Source: Pseudomonas sp. R5-89-07
Lineage (GTDB): Bacteria; Pseudomonadota; Gammaproteobacteria; Pseudomonadales; Pseudomonadaceae
Direction: 5' to 3'
Assembly: GCF_003851685.1 (NCBI RefSeq)
Contig: NZ_CP027727.1
Span: forward strand, 5,394,001-5,458,000
DNA: 64,000 bases
The notes under the pieces are model-generated. The model was not told the origin of the DNA and made no database searches. It worked only from the letters and a program-made list of their open reading frames with translations. Each line of letters starts with the position of its first letter. The stretch's first letter is position 1. Of this stretch, positions 19,365 to 27,559 are shown in pieces. Position numbers and translations under genes: made by a program.

Positions 19365-20330
19365 TCAGATTTCGTCAGCTACAGATTGAGGGTTGCCCCT
19401 GAGTCTTTCCCTTTGCCCCTTCAAGGATGGCCTGCCTTCAACGACCTTAGCAATCCGAGCGGCGATACTTCCCCACCCCGGCCAGTAATTTTGTTTAGTA
19501 AACTGGTCTTCATCCCAGAAATCTTCCCACCAGCAGCTCTTCTCTTGGTGACGAATAATTCCGATAGGATGGCGCTTCCCTGCCAAGATAGAGGAAAAGT
19601 CCTCATCATCGACTAAGAAAGCTTGAATCGATGTCTCTGTCGCATCGCCCCGCGTCCAACGCCTGTACAAGTTCTCGAAGATCACGCTCAGGGCAGCTAG
19701 GCTTGATTCTCCCCCCGCGCCAATGCTGTCGCTAATATGATAAGGCGTTGAATAAGTATGGGCATGCCAATCGGAGTAACTCCGCACATATGCAAACTCA
19801 CCTGACTTACTTTTACTACGCAGAAGGTAAAGCTTCGGCTTAACTCCAGTCTCGGATGGAGCCAAGAGAAAATCTGCACCTGCAAAGGCATCCTCGGGTA
19901 TACGTTGGTATTGGGAGGAATATGGAGTGCCTTCACCATGCAAGAGCCATTCTCGGGTACAGCCGAAAATGTTTGCTATCTGTGAAAGCTCTTCGAAAGA
20001 TGGCTCCAATTCTCCCGCAAACCACAATTCCACATTTTCAGCATACTGCCAGCCAAGGGCCTCTGCTAACCGCGAAGGCGACGCGGACTTGCCTAAGCGC
20101 GCGCGATCGATTTCTTCCTGCAAGTAACGTAAGCGCTGGCCAATTGCCGCAGCCCTGGTTGTTCGAATCTCGCTTTCAAGCTGAGGTGATACCCAGGCTC
20201 TTAGCGCCTGCCTTGCTTCTGCTTCTAGAGATCTATCGCGGTGATCAGCCAATACATTCAAGGCTCTAAGCACCTCGGCAGGCAGATTTCGGACAGTGAT
20301 TTTTCCGTTGGGGACATCGCTATTGAACAT
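19365..20330 (-). CDS. Ribbon-helix-helix / XRE-like HTH fusion protein with unknown C-terminal domain
   Basis: 321 residues from ATG 20330. The frame is open to 20420, but the upstream part is AT-rich and unlike protein. Residues about 10-48 (ITVRNLPAEVLRALNVLADH and onward) look like a FitA/Arc ribbon-helix-helix domain. Residues about 62-137 look like an XRE/CI-type helix-turn-helix, with SRLAEALGW, ELSQIANIFGCTREWLLHGEG. The remaining ~180 residues (many Trp/Tyr, WWEDFWDEDQF) match nothing I know. Two DNA-binding folds suggest a repressor of the element or an antitoxin-like regulator. No toxin is evident. Codons are less GC-rich than in neighbours, consistent with transfer. Confidence 0.65.
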   Translation of the reverse strand: MFNSDVPNGKITVRNLPAEVLRALNVLADHRDRSLEAEARQALRAWVSPQLESEIRTTRAAAIGQRLRYLQEEIDRARLGKSASPSRLAEALGWQYAENVELWFAGELEPSFEELSQIANIFGCTREWLLHGEGTPYSSQYQRIPEDAFAGADFLLAPSETGVKPKLYLLRSKSKSGEFAYVRSYSDWHAHTYSTPYHISDSIGAGGESSLAALSVIFENLYRRWTRGDATETSIQAFLVDDEDFSSILAGKRHPIGIIRHQEKSCWWEDFWDEDQFTKQNYWPGWGSIAARIAKVVEGRPSLKGQRERLRGNPQSVADEI

Positions 20331-20649
20331 AGCCAAACCTGCTACAAAGAGAGGGACCTTAAAAATACTACAAAAAGACGTCAGTTTGCGATCATTTTGT
20401 TTTTTCCTTAAAGACCACACAAATTGGCTATCAGATTAAGCCTACTTCACCATCAATCCTGATCACAGATGCTCACAGTCGTGAGGCGCCCCCCTAACAA
20501 AGCACTACAAAATCGGTACAGAGGCGGTACAGACATGGCTATTACTATTTCTCGAAATTACGCCAAACCCACTATTCACGGTGCTTTAAGCTTTGTGTAC
20601 TTACGCTAAGCTCTGTGTGGTTTTATTAAGCTTGCAGCGTTTCTAGGCA
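20331..20649. other. Promoter-side intergenic region of the tRNA-bounded element
   Basis: About 320 AT-richer bp upstream of the RHH/HTH gene. On the minus strand TTTAAGG occurs twice, about 60 bp apart, upstream of the start, which could be operator half-sites. On the plus strand lies the arm-type repeat AAAATCGGTACAG (20509-20521). No gene can be supported. Confidence 0.5.
20509..20521 (+). promoter_or_regulatory. Putative integrase arm-type site, right
   Basis: Exact copy of AAAATCGGTACAG at 18578-18590, followed by a second GGCGGTACAG at 20523-20532. Confidence 0.4.
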
Positions 20650-20695
20650 ACTCATAATCCTTTGGTCCACGGTTCAAGTCCGTGTGGGCCCACCA
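20650..20695 (+). repeat. attR-type core: tRNA 3' end direct repeat, right copy
   Basis: 46 bp identical to the tRNA 3' part at 18454-18499, without the 5' half of a tRNA, so it is not a functional tRNA gene. It is followed by the same terminator hairpin as the tRNA. Confidence 0.85.
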
Positions 20696-20699
20696 CTTT

Positions 20700-20723
20700 G
20701 AAAGCCGCGCATTGCGCGGCTTT
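20700..20723 (+). terminator. Terminator hairpin (right copy)
   Basis: AAAGCCGCGC-ATT-GCGCGGCTTTT, a duplicate of 18504-18533 and probably the original terminator of the tRNA before integration. Confidence 0.75.
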
Positions 20724-20807
20724 TGCGTATCTGGCGCAGCAGTTCTGTAAGCCCGACCAAGCCTGTAACATACCTGCCCACTGCACCCTCGCACTGGAGC
20801 TTCACCC

Positions 20808-21254
20808 TTGCCCGCCCTAGACGAAATCGACCGCCAACTGATCGCCGCCTTGCAGCTCAATGCTCGCGAAAGCGTAGCCATGCTTGCCCGGCAGTTGGGG
20901 ATCGCGCGCACCACGGTCACTTCGCGCCTGGCACGCCTTGAGAAAACCCAGGTGATTACCGGTTATGGCGTGCGCCTGGGCCAGCGCGTGGCGGATGGTG
21001 GTTTGCAGGCGTATGTGGGCATTACCGTGCAGCCGCGTTCGGGCAAGGAAGTACTGCGCAGGTTGAGTGCAATGGCCCAGGTACAGCAGTTGTGTGCGGT
21101 GAGCGGCGAGTTTGATTACGTGGCGTGGCTGCGCACTGAGTCGCCGGAGCAGCTTGATCAGTTGCTGGATCAGATCGGCAGCGTCGATGGGGTGGAAAAA
21201 ACCACCACGTCTATCATCCTTAGTAACAAATTGGACCGCGGGCAACCTATCTGA
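20808..21254 (+). CDS. Lrp/AsnC family transcriptional regulator
   Basis: 148 residues from a TTG start with GGAG 8 bp upstream. The N-terminal winged HTH (LDEIDRQLIAALQLNARESV, then ARQLGIARTTVTSRLARLEK) and C-terminal RAM/ACT domain (about 65-148) are complete. It lies 147 bp upstream of davB on the same strand. An Lrp-type protein next to an amino-acid catabolic pair most likely senses lysine or a downstream metabolite and controls davBA. This is inference from position. Confidence 0.88.
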   Translation: MPALDEIDRQLIAALQLNARESVAMLARQLGIARTTVTSRLARLEKTQVITGYGVRLGQRVADGGLQAYVGITVQPRSGKEVLRRLSAMAQVQQLCAVSGEFDYVAWLRTESPEQLDQLLDQIGSVDGVEKTTTSIILSNKLDRGQPI

Positions 21255-21302
21255 CTAATAGCCTCGTCAGATTGACTGAAACGAGTGCAATCCGACGACA
21301 CA

Positions 21303-21360
21303 TTGCGTCTTATTAATGAGCGCAACGCTCCCTAAACTGGCTGCCATCTTTTCCTATACT
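21303..21360 (+). promoter_or_regulatory. Putative operator and -10 upstream of davB
   Basis: An inverted repeat TTGCG-N13-CGCAA with an AT-rich centre (21303-21325) looks like an Lrp-family site. About 30 bp downstream is TATACT (21355-21360), a good -10 for davB with a poor -35, as expected of an activated promoter. Confidence 0.4.
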
Positions 21361-21400
21361 CAACGGGCCCTATCCCGCCGAGTCGTCAGTAAGGTCAGCC

Positions 21401-23104
21401 ATGAGCATTCCGTCCAGCAGCATCGCCAAGCCCCATCGCCACCCCACTGACGGGAAAAAACCCATCACCATCTTCGGCCCGGATTTCCCGTTTGCCTTTG
21501 ATGACTGGATCGAACATCCCGCCGGCCTGGGCAGTATTCCTGCCGCCAGTCACGGCGCCGAAGTGGCGATCGTGGGCGCCGGTATTGCCGGGTTGGTGGC
21601 TGCCTACGAGCTGATGAAGCTGGGCTTGAAGCCGGTGGTCTACGAAGCCTCGAAGATGGGCGGTCGCCTGCGTTCCCAGGCTTTCGAAGGCGCCGAAGGC
21701 ATCATCGCCGAGCTGGGCGGGATGCGCTTTCCGGTGTCGTCCACGGCGTTCTATCACTATGTGGACAAGCTGGGCCTGGAAACCAAACCCTTTCCCAACC
21801 CGCTGACGCCGGCATCCGGCAGCACCGTTATTGATCTGGAAGGCCAGACGCATTACGCGCAAAAGCTCTCCGACCTGCCGGTGCTGTTCCAGGAAGTCGC
21901 TGACGCCTGGGCCGACGCGCTGGAAGCCGGGTCGCAGTTCGGCGATATCCAACAGGCGATCCGTGACCGCGACGTGCCGCGCCTCAAAGCGCTGTGGAAT
22001 AAGCTGGTGCCGCTGTGGGATGACCGTACCTTCTACGACTTCGTCGCCACCTCAAAAGCCTTTGCCAAGCTGTCGTTCCATCATCGCGAAGTATTTGGCC
22101 AGGTCGGTTTCGGCACTGGAGGCTGGGACTCGGACTTCCCCAATTCCATGCTGGAAATCTTCCGCGTGGTGATGACCAACTGCGACGACCATCAGCACCT
22201 GGTCGTCGGCGGCGTAGCCCAAGTGCCCATGGGCATCTGGCGTCACGTGCCGGAGCGCTGTGCCCACTGGCCTGCCGGCACCAGCCTGAGTTCACTGCAC
22301 CGAGGCGCGCCACGGGCGGGTGTGAAGCGAATTGCCCATGCTGCCGACGGCCGTTTCGCCGTCACCGACACCTACGGTGACACCCGCGAATACGCCGCCG
22401 TGCTGACCACCTGCCAAAGCTGGCTGCTGACCACCCAGATCGAATGCGACGAAACCCTGTTCTCGCAAAAGATGTGGATGGCCCTGGATCGCACGCGCTA
22501 CATGCAGTCATCCAAGACCTTTGTCATGGTCGACCGCCCGTTCTGGAAAGACAAAGACCCGGAAACCGGCCGCGACCTGATGAGCATGACCCTCACTGAT
22601 CGCCTGACGCGCGGCACCTATCTGTTCGACAACGGCGACGACAAGCCGGGGGTGATCTGCCTGTCCTACTCGTGGATGAGCGACGCGTTGAAAATGCTGC
22701 CCCAACCCATCGACAAGCGGGTCAAACTGGCCCTCGACGCACTGAGTAAGATCTACCCGAAAGTCGACATCAAGGCGCGCATCATCGGCGACCCGATCAC
22801 TATCTCCTGGGAAGCCGACCCGCATTTCCTCGGTGCCTTCAAGGGTGCGTTGCCCGGCCACTACCGGTATAACCAGCGCATGTATGCGCACTTCATGCAG
22901 AAGGACATGCCCGCCGAACAGCGTGGGATTTTTATCGCTGGCGACGACGTTTCCTGGACGCCGGCCTGGGTGGAAGGCGCGGTACAAACCTCGCTGAACG
23001 CGGTATGGGGCATCATGACCCACTTCGGCGGCAGCACCCATCCGGAAAACCCGGGGCCCGGCGATGTGTTTGACGAGATAGGGCCAATCGCCCTGCCCGA
23101 ATAA
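21401..23104 (+). CDS. davB: Lysine 2-monooxygenase (flavin amine oxidase family)
   Basis: 567 residues. Oxidises L-lysine to 5-aminovaleramide, CO2 and water, the first step of the delta-aminovalerate route. It has the FAD dinucleotide-binding motif GAGIAGLVAAYELMKLG from about residue 60, the GGRLRSQ flavin motif, and a C-terminal FAD segment (GIFIAGDDVSWTPAWVEGAV near 512-531). The sequence is very close to what I recall of P. putida DavB, including ITIFGPDFPFAFDDW near the N-terminus. It is followed 10 bp later by davA, the next enzyme, which supports the specific call over generic tryptophan monooxygenase. Confidence 0.93.
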   Translation: MSIPSSSIAKPHRHPTDGKKPITIFGPDFPFAFDDWIEHPAGLGSIPAASHGAEVAIVGAGIAGLVAAYELMKLGLKPVVYEASKMGGRLRSQAFEGAEGIIAELGGMRFPVSSTAFYHYVDKLGLETKPFPNPLTPASGSTVIDLEGQTHYAQKLSDLPVLFQEVADAWADALEAGSQFGDIQQAIRDRDVPRLKALWNKLVPLWDDRTFYDFVATSKAFAKLSFHHREVFGQVGFGTGGWDSDFPNSMLEIFRVVMTNCDDHQHLVVGGVAQVPMGIWRHVPERCAHWPAGTSLSSLHRGAPRAGVKRIAHAADGRFAVTDTYGDTREYAAVLTTCQSWLLTTQIECDETLFSQKMWMALDRTRYMQSSKTFVMVDRPFWKDKDPETGRDLMSMTLTDRLTRGTYLFDNGDDKPGVICLSYSWMSDALKMLPQPIDKRVKLALDALSKIYPKVDIKARIIGDPITISWEADPHFLGAFKGALPGHYRYNQRMYAHFMQKDMPAEQRGIFIAGDDVSWTPAWVEGAVQTSLNAVWGIMTHFGGSTHPENPGPGDVFDEIGPIALPE

Positions 23105-23114
23105 GGAGCCAGTC

Positions 23115-23909
23115 ATGCGTGTTGCCCTGTACCAATGCCCTCCATGGCCGCTGGATGTCGCCGGAAACCTCAAGCGCCTGCAGCAACTGGCGCACGAAGC
23201 ATCGGGTGCCGATGTGCTGGTGCTGCCGGAGATGTTTCTCACGGGCTACAACATCGGCGCCGAAGCCACTGGCGCCTTGGCCGAGGCTCAGGATGGAGAC
23301 TCGGCTCAATCCATCGCTGAGATCGCGCAAAGTGCCGGGCTGGCGATTCTGTACGGTTATCCGGAGCGCGCCGAGGACGGCCAGATCTACAACGCCGTGC
23401 AGTTGATCGACGCCCATGGCAAACGCCTGTGCAACTACCGCAAGACGCACCTGTTTGGCGACCTGGACCGCGCGATGTTCAGCGCCGGTGAAGACGATTT
23501 CCCGCTGGTGGAATTGAATGGCTGGAAGCTGGGTTTCCTGGTTTGCTACGACCTGGAGTTCCCGGAAAACACCCGGCGCCTGGCCCTGGCCGGCGCCGAA
23601 CTGATCCTGGTGCCCACCGCCAATATGGTGCCGTTCGACTTTGTCGCCGACGTCACCGTGCGAGCGCGGGCGTTCGAGAACCAGTGTTTCGTGGCTTACG
23701 CCAACTACTGCGGCCACGAAGGTGACATTCACTATTGCGGCCAAAGCAGCATTGCCGGGCCCGATGGCCAGCGCATCGCCCAGGCGGGCCTGGATGAAGC
23801 GTTGATCGTCGGCACGCTGGATCGGCAATCGATCCTCGACGCCCGCGCCGCCAATCATTATCTGCAAGACCGCCGCCCCGAGCTTTACGGCGCACTGCAC
23901 AAGCCCTGA
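23115..23909 (+). CDS. davA: 5-aminovaleramidase (delta-aminovaleramide amidohydrolase)
   Basis: 264 residues, nitrilase/carbon-nitrogen hydrolase superfamily. Converts 5-aminovaleramide to 5-aminovalerate plus ammonia. The catalytic triad is visible: Glu39 (VLPEMFLTG), Lys110 (YRKTHLFGD) and Cys144 (LVCYDLEFPE). It is cotranscribed with davB (10-bp gap, GGAG ribosome site). The davTD genes for the following steps are not in this window. Confidence 0.93.
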   Translation: MRVALYQCPPWPLDVAGNLKRLQQLAHEASGADVLVLPEMFLTGYNIGAEATGALAEAQDGDSAQSIAEIAQSAGLAILYGYPERAEDGQIYNAVQLIDAHGKRLCNYRKTHLFGDLDRAMFSAGEDDFPLVELNGWKLGFLVCYDLEFPENTRRLALAGAELILVPTANMVPFDFVADVTVRARAFENQCFVAYANYCGHEGDIHYCGQSSIAGPDGQRIAQAGLDEALIVGTLDRQSILDARAANHYLQDRRPELYGALHKP

Positions 23910-23957
23910 TCCACCGGGTTTGCTAGCATAGGCGCTTCCCCCGTTTCGGAAGTGCCC

Positions 23958-26333
23958 ATGCCTGCGCCGGTTCACCCTCAGCCCCTGCACCTGACTCTGG
24001 CCAATGGCCTGCACCTTTGCCTGCGTCATGCGCCGCGCTTGAAGCGCTGTGCAGCTGTTTTACGCGTGGCGGCGGGCAGTCATGACGCGCCATTGGCGTG
24101 GCCGGGGCTGGCGCACTTCCTTGAGCACCTGCTGTTTCTGGGGACGGAGCGCTTTGGGGCAGGCGAAGGGCTAATGGCCTACGTGCAGCGCCATGGCGGG
24201 CAGGTGAATGCCAGCACCAAGGAGCGCACTACCGAGTTCTTTTTTGAGCTGCCGGTTTCGATCTTCGCCGATGGACTCGTGCGATTGGCTGACATGCTTA
24301 CGCATCCTCGCCTGGCCATCGATGACCAACTACGCGAGCGCGAAGTGCTGCACGCCGAGTTCGTCGCCTGGTCCCAGGATGCCAAGGCGCAGCAACAAGT
24401 GACCTTGCTCCAGGGTTTGGCCGCCGACCATCCGCTGCGCGGCTTTCATGCGGGCAACCGTGACAGCCTGCCGGTGGAACGTGAGGCGTTTCAACAGGCG
24501 TTGCGCGAATTCCACCAGCGTTTCTATCAGAGTGGTCAGATGACGCTCAGCCTGGCCGGCCCACAATCCCAGCAAGAATTGGAAGCGCTGGCGCAGCAAT
24601 TCAGTGCGCAATTGATCGGCGGCCCGCTGCATCCCCAGGCCGAGCCACCGGCACTGATGGCCGGGCACGCCAGCAGCTATCAACAAGTTGCCGACCCGCA
24701 TCTGCATCAGGTCATCACCGGTGACGCACCGCGTGAAGCGTTGGCGTTTCTTTGTACCTGGCTCAACAGTTCAGCGTCGGGCGGCTTGCTCGTCGAACTC
24801 AAAACTCGACGCCTGGCGACTGCATTGCACGCCTCGGTGCTGTATCACTTTGCCGGTCAAGCCGTGCTGGATATCGACTTCACCCTCGACCCTCAAGGCG
24901 ATTCGCCGACACAGATAGAGGCGCTGCTGCACGACTGGCTGAGTTTTTTCGCACACAGCGACTGGACGCCGCTACGCGAAGAGTTCGCCTTGCTCAAGGC
25001 TCGCGAGCAACAGGTGCAAAGCGCCCTGGCGCTGGCACGCAACGATGAAGAGGACTTATCGGACCAAAGTCTTGCAGCCCTCAAGGCCATGCTCGACGCA
25101 TTGCATCTGCCGCCCGCCAAACATTCCTGGCAGCTTCCACCGAATAATCCCTTCCTTCGTCCAGCCGCCAAAGAAGAACGTGCCGGCCTGATTCGCGGCC
25201 AGACCAGCGCCCACCGAGGCTTGCGCACTTTCGCCCAGGACCGCTCACGAGGCCGACGGGACATGTCGGCGCTGACATTCAGCCAGGCCTTGGCCAATGA
25301 CAACGATGAAGGCGCCCTGTACCTGCGCTGGCGCTTTGACTGCGCCGTGCCTGCTGGCCTGGAGAGCCTGCTACAACCGTTGTGCGAGAGTGCCGGCCAG
25401 GCCGGCGTCGAATTGAGTGCCGAAACCATCGGCCATGACTGGCAGGTAAAGATGCTCGGTTTCCACGAGCCCATGCCTGCCGTGCTTGAGGCGCTGGCGC
25501 GCTGCTTGAGCACGGCCGATGAACACATGGCACCAACGCCCGCACTGCCGATGATTGCCATCCGCGAATTGCTCAAGGCATTGCCCACTTGCTGTGCCGG
25601 TGTTCAGCCTGAATCCCGGGCAACGCCAGCGCCATGGGCCAGCGCCCGCTGGCAAGGGCTGGGCTCAGGTTTACCGGTAGGCTGTGAAGCGGCGATCAAG
25701 GCCGCGGCAGCGAGACTGCCTGGCCAGCCCGCACATTTCCAATGCCTGCCTCAAGTGCTCAACGAACAGCATCTCTGGCACGAGGTAAGTACCGAGTCCA
25801 GCGAAGCGGCAGTGCTGTTGTTCTGCCCGACACCGACACAAACGCTGGCCGATGAAGCGGCCTGGCGCTTGCTCGGTCATCTGCTCCAGGGGCCCTTCTA
25901 CCAGCGCCTGCGCGTCGAGCTACAAATCGGCTACGCCGTGTTCAGCGGTATCCGACAGATCGATGGGCAAACCGGCCTGCTGTTCGGCGTGCAGTCCCCC
26001 AGCGCGTCCCTGGGTGAGATCGTCGAGCATCTGCAGACCTTTCTGGCGCAACTGCCGTCGTTGATCGAGCGCAGCGCAGACATGGGCAACACGGCCCTGG
26101 CGCAGCAATTCACGGCCCAGTCGCTGCCTATCGGCCAAGCCGCTGATCTTGTGTGGCACGCCCATTTGGCGGGCCACGCAGCGGACTACCTGGAGCAATT
26201 ACAACACTTGATACAAATCTGTTCGCATGCCGATATGCAGCGCGCCGCCCAGCAACTGAACGACGTCACAGGCGGCTGGCATTGCATCGCCAACGGCCCA
26301 TGCATCGGCGGGCACTGGCAGTCGGCGGGTTGA
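23958..26333 (+). CDS. pqqF: PQQ biosynthesis peptidase PqqF (M16 family)
   Basis: About 791 residues, an insulinase-type zinc peptidase thought to process the PqqA precursor or its cross-linked product. The inverted zinc motif HxxEH is HFLEH at residues 53-57. A degenerate second M16 half occupies the C-terminal part. Start chosen at ATG 23958 after GGAAG; an in-frame GTG lies 6 bp upstream. It lies directly before pqqA-E. Its position at the head of the cluster is the fluorescent-pseudomonad arrangement. Confidence 0.9.
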   Translation: MPAPVHPQPLHLTLANGLHLCLRHAPRLKRCAAVLRVAAGSHDAPLAWPGLAHFLEHLLFLGTERFGAGEGLMAYVQRHGGQVNASTKERTTEFFFELPVSIFADGLVRLADMLTHPRLAIDDQLREREVLHAEFVAWSQDAKAQQQVTLLQGLAADHPLRGFHAGNRDSLPVEREAFQQALREFHQRFYQSGQMTLSLAGPQSQQELEALAQQFSAQLIGGPLHPQAEPPALMAGHASSYQQVADPHLHQVITGDAPREALAFLCTWLNSSASGGLLVELKTRRLATALHASVLYHFAGQAVLDIDFTLDPQGDSPTQIEALLHDWLSFFAHSDWTPLREEFALLKAREQQVQSALALARNDEEDLSDQSLAALKAMLDALHLPPAKHSWQLPPNNPFLRPAAKEERAGLIRGQTSAHRGLRTFAQDRSRGRRDMSALTFSQALANDNDEGALYLRWRFDCAVPAGLESLLQPLCESAGQAGVELSAETIGHDWQVKMLGFHEPMPAVLEALARCLSTADEHMAPTPALPMIAIRELLKALPTCCAGVQPESRATPAPWASARWQGLGSGLPVGCEAAIKAAAARLPGQPAHFQCLPQVLNEQHLWHEVSTESSEAAVLLFCPTPTQTLADEAAWRLLGHLLQGPFYQRLRVELQIGYAVFSGIRQIDGQTGLLFGVQSPSASLGEIVEHLQTFLAQLPSLIERSADMGNTALAQQFTAQSLPIGQAADLVWHAHLAGHAADYLEQLQHLIQICSHADMQRAAQQLNDVTGGWHCIANGPCIGGHWQSAG

Positions 26334-26389
26334 TCGTTGCCAACCGTGCAACAGGCTTTTTCTTTCAAGACAGCGCTAACTCGAAAAGA

Positions 26390-26460
26390 ATTGCGTAATA
26401 TTCACACGCAATATCTGAACATCTCCCATGGGAGGTGGACTATATGTACTACTCGGTAGT
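26390..26460 (+). promoter_or_regulatory. Structured leader of pqqA with three inverted repeats
   Basis: ATTGCGT-N9-ACGCAAT (26390-26412) is a perfect 7-bp inverted repeat suitable for a regulator. ATCTCCCATGGGAGGT (26421-26436) is a near-perfect palindrome containing GGAGGT. ACTAC-TCG-GTAGT (26448-26460) is a small hairpin. The region lies just before pqqA and could act at DNA or RNA level. Confidence 0.5.
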
Positions 26461-26491
26461 GAACATCCCGTCCCTTGATAGGAGTATGAAT

Positions 26492-26566
26492 ATGACCTGG
26501 TCCAAACCTGCTTACACCGACCTGCGCATCGGTTTCGAAGTCACCATGTACTTCGCCAGCCGCTAA
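26492..26566 (+). CDS. pqqA: PQQ precursor peptide PqqA
   Basis: 24 residues, [20 protein letters not shown] followed by FASR. The Glu and Tyr of the E-V-T-M-Y motif are joined and become PQQ. Too short for normal ORF calling but unmistakable. Start at ATG 26492, with AGGAG 7 bp upstream. An in-frame ATG at 26486 is too close to that site. A further in-frame ATG at 26444 with its own GGAGGTGGA would give a 40-residue form. It is followed by a terminator-like hairpin before pqqB. Confidence 0.95.
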   Translation: MTWSKPAYTDLRIGFEVTMYFASR

Positions 26567-26581
26567 TCCGCTGGGTAATAC

Positions 26582-26617
26582 AACGCCTCGGTTCGCCCGG
26601 GGCGTTTTTGTTTTTAG
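26582..26617 (+). terminator. Terminator/attenuator after pqqA
   Basis: AACGCCTCGG pairs with CCGGGGCGTT (one G-T) around TTCGC, followed by TTTTTGTTTTT. It lies 16 bp after pqqA and inside the operon, so it likely makes pqqA mRNA more abundant than pqqBCDE mRNA. Confidence 0.8.
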
Positions 26618-26636
26618 CTTTGCTGATGGAGCGACC

Positions 26637-27548
26637 ATGTTTGTCCAGATTCTAGGTTCCGCCGCCGGCGGCGGCTTCCCGCAGTGGAACTGCAACTGCG
26701 TGAACTGCGCAGGTTTTCGTGATGGCAGCCTGCGGGCCCAGGCGCGTACCCAGTCGTCCATCGCGATTTCCGACGATGGCGTGAACTGGGTGCTGTGCAA
26801 CGCTTCGCCGGATATCCGCGCACAACTGCAAGGCTTTGCGCCGATGCAACCCGGCCGCGCCCTGCGGGACACCGGCATCAGCGCGATCATCCTGATGGAC
26901 AGCCAGATCGACCACACCACGGGCCTGCTGAGCCTGCGCGAGGGTTGCCCGCACCAAGTCTGGTGCACCGACATGGTCCATGAAGACCTGAGCACCGGTT
27001 TCCCACTGTTCACAATGCTCACCCATTGGAACGGCGGCCTGGCCTGGAACCGTATCGAGCTGGACGCCAGCTTCACCATCCCGGCATGCCCCAACCTGCG
27101 TTTCACCCCGCTGCCACTGCGCAGCGCCGCCCCACCTTATTCGCCGCACCGCTTCGACCCGCACCCAGGCGACAACATCGGCCTGATCGTCGAAGACCTG
27201 CGCACCGGCGGCAAACTGTTCTATGCCCCCGGTCTGGGCAAGGTCGACACACCGCTGCTCAAGATCATGGCCGGCAGCGACTGCCTGCTGGTGGATGGCA
27301 CGATGTGGGACGACGACGAAATGCAGCGCCGTGGCGTCGGCACCCGTACCGGCCGCGAAATGGGCCACCTGGCGCAGAACGGCCCCGGCGGCATGCTTGA
27401 AGTGCTCGAACAGTTGCCAAGGCAACGCAAAGTGCTTATCCACATCAACAACACCAACCCGATCCTCGATGAAGACTCCCCCGAGCGAGCGGAACTGGTG
27501 CGGCGCAATGTCGAAATGGCTTACGACGGCATGAGCATCGAATTGTAG
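26637..27548 (+). CDS. pqqB: PQQ biosynthesis protein PqqB
   Basis: 303 residues, metallo-beta-lactamase fold. Required for PQQ formation and proposed to hydroxylate the tyrosine of the processed precursor. The family's N-terminus is present ([20 protein letters not shown]), as is the Cys-rich NCNCVNC. The metal-binding region [11 protein letters not shown] (about 83-93) and [11 protein letters not shown] near 265 are conserved. Length is typical. It is followed by pqqC after 11 bp. Confidence 0.96.
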   Translation: MFVQILGSAAGGGFPQWNCNCVNCAGFRDGSLRAQARTQSSIAISDDGVNWVLCNASPDIRAQLQGFAPMQPGRALRDTGISAIILMDSQIDHTTGLLSLREGCPHQVWCTDMVHEDLSTGFPLFTMLTHWNGGLAWNRIELDASFTIPACPNLRFTPLPLRSAAPPYSPHRFDPHPGDNIGLIVEDLRTGGKLFYAPGLGKVDTPLLKIMAGSDCLLVDGTMWDDDEMQRRGVGTRTGREMGHLAQNGPGGMLEVLEQLPRQRKVLIHINNTNPILDEDSPERAELVRRNVEMAYDGMSIEL

Positions 27549-27559
27549 GAGCAGGCGAA

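Noticed and set aside
20640..20695. A second tRNA gene at the right end of the element
   Set aside because: Only the 3' half (anticodon loop to CCA) is present. The acceptor 5' strand and D arm are missing, so it is an attachment-site copy and not a gene.
26437..26480. A separate leader peptide gene ahead of pqqA
   Set aside because: The frame has no stop before pqqA, so it can only be an extension of PqqA and is reported as such.
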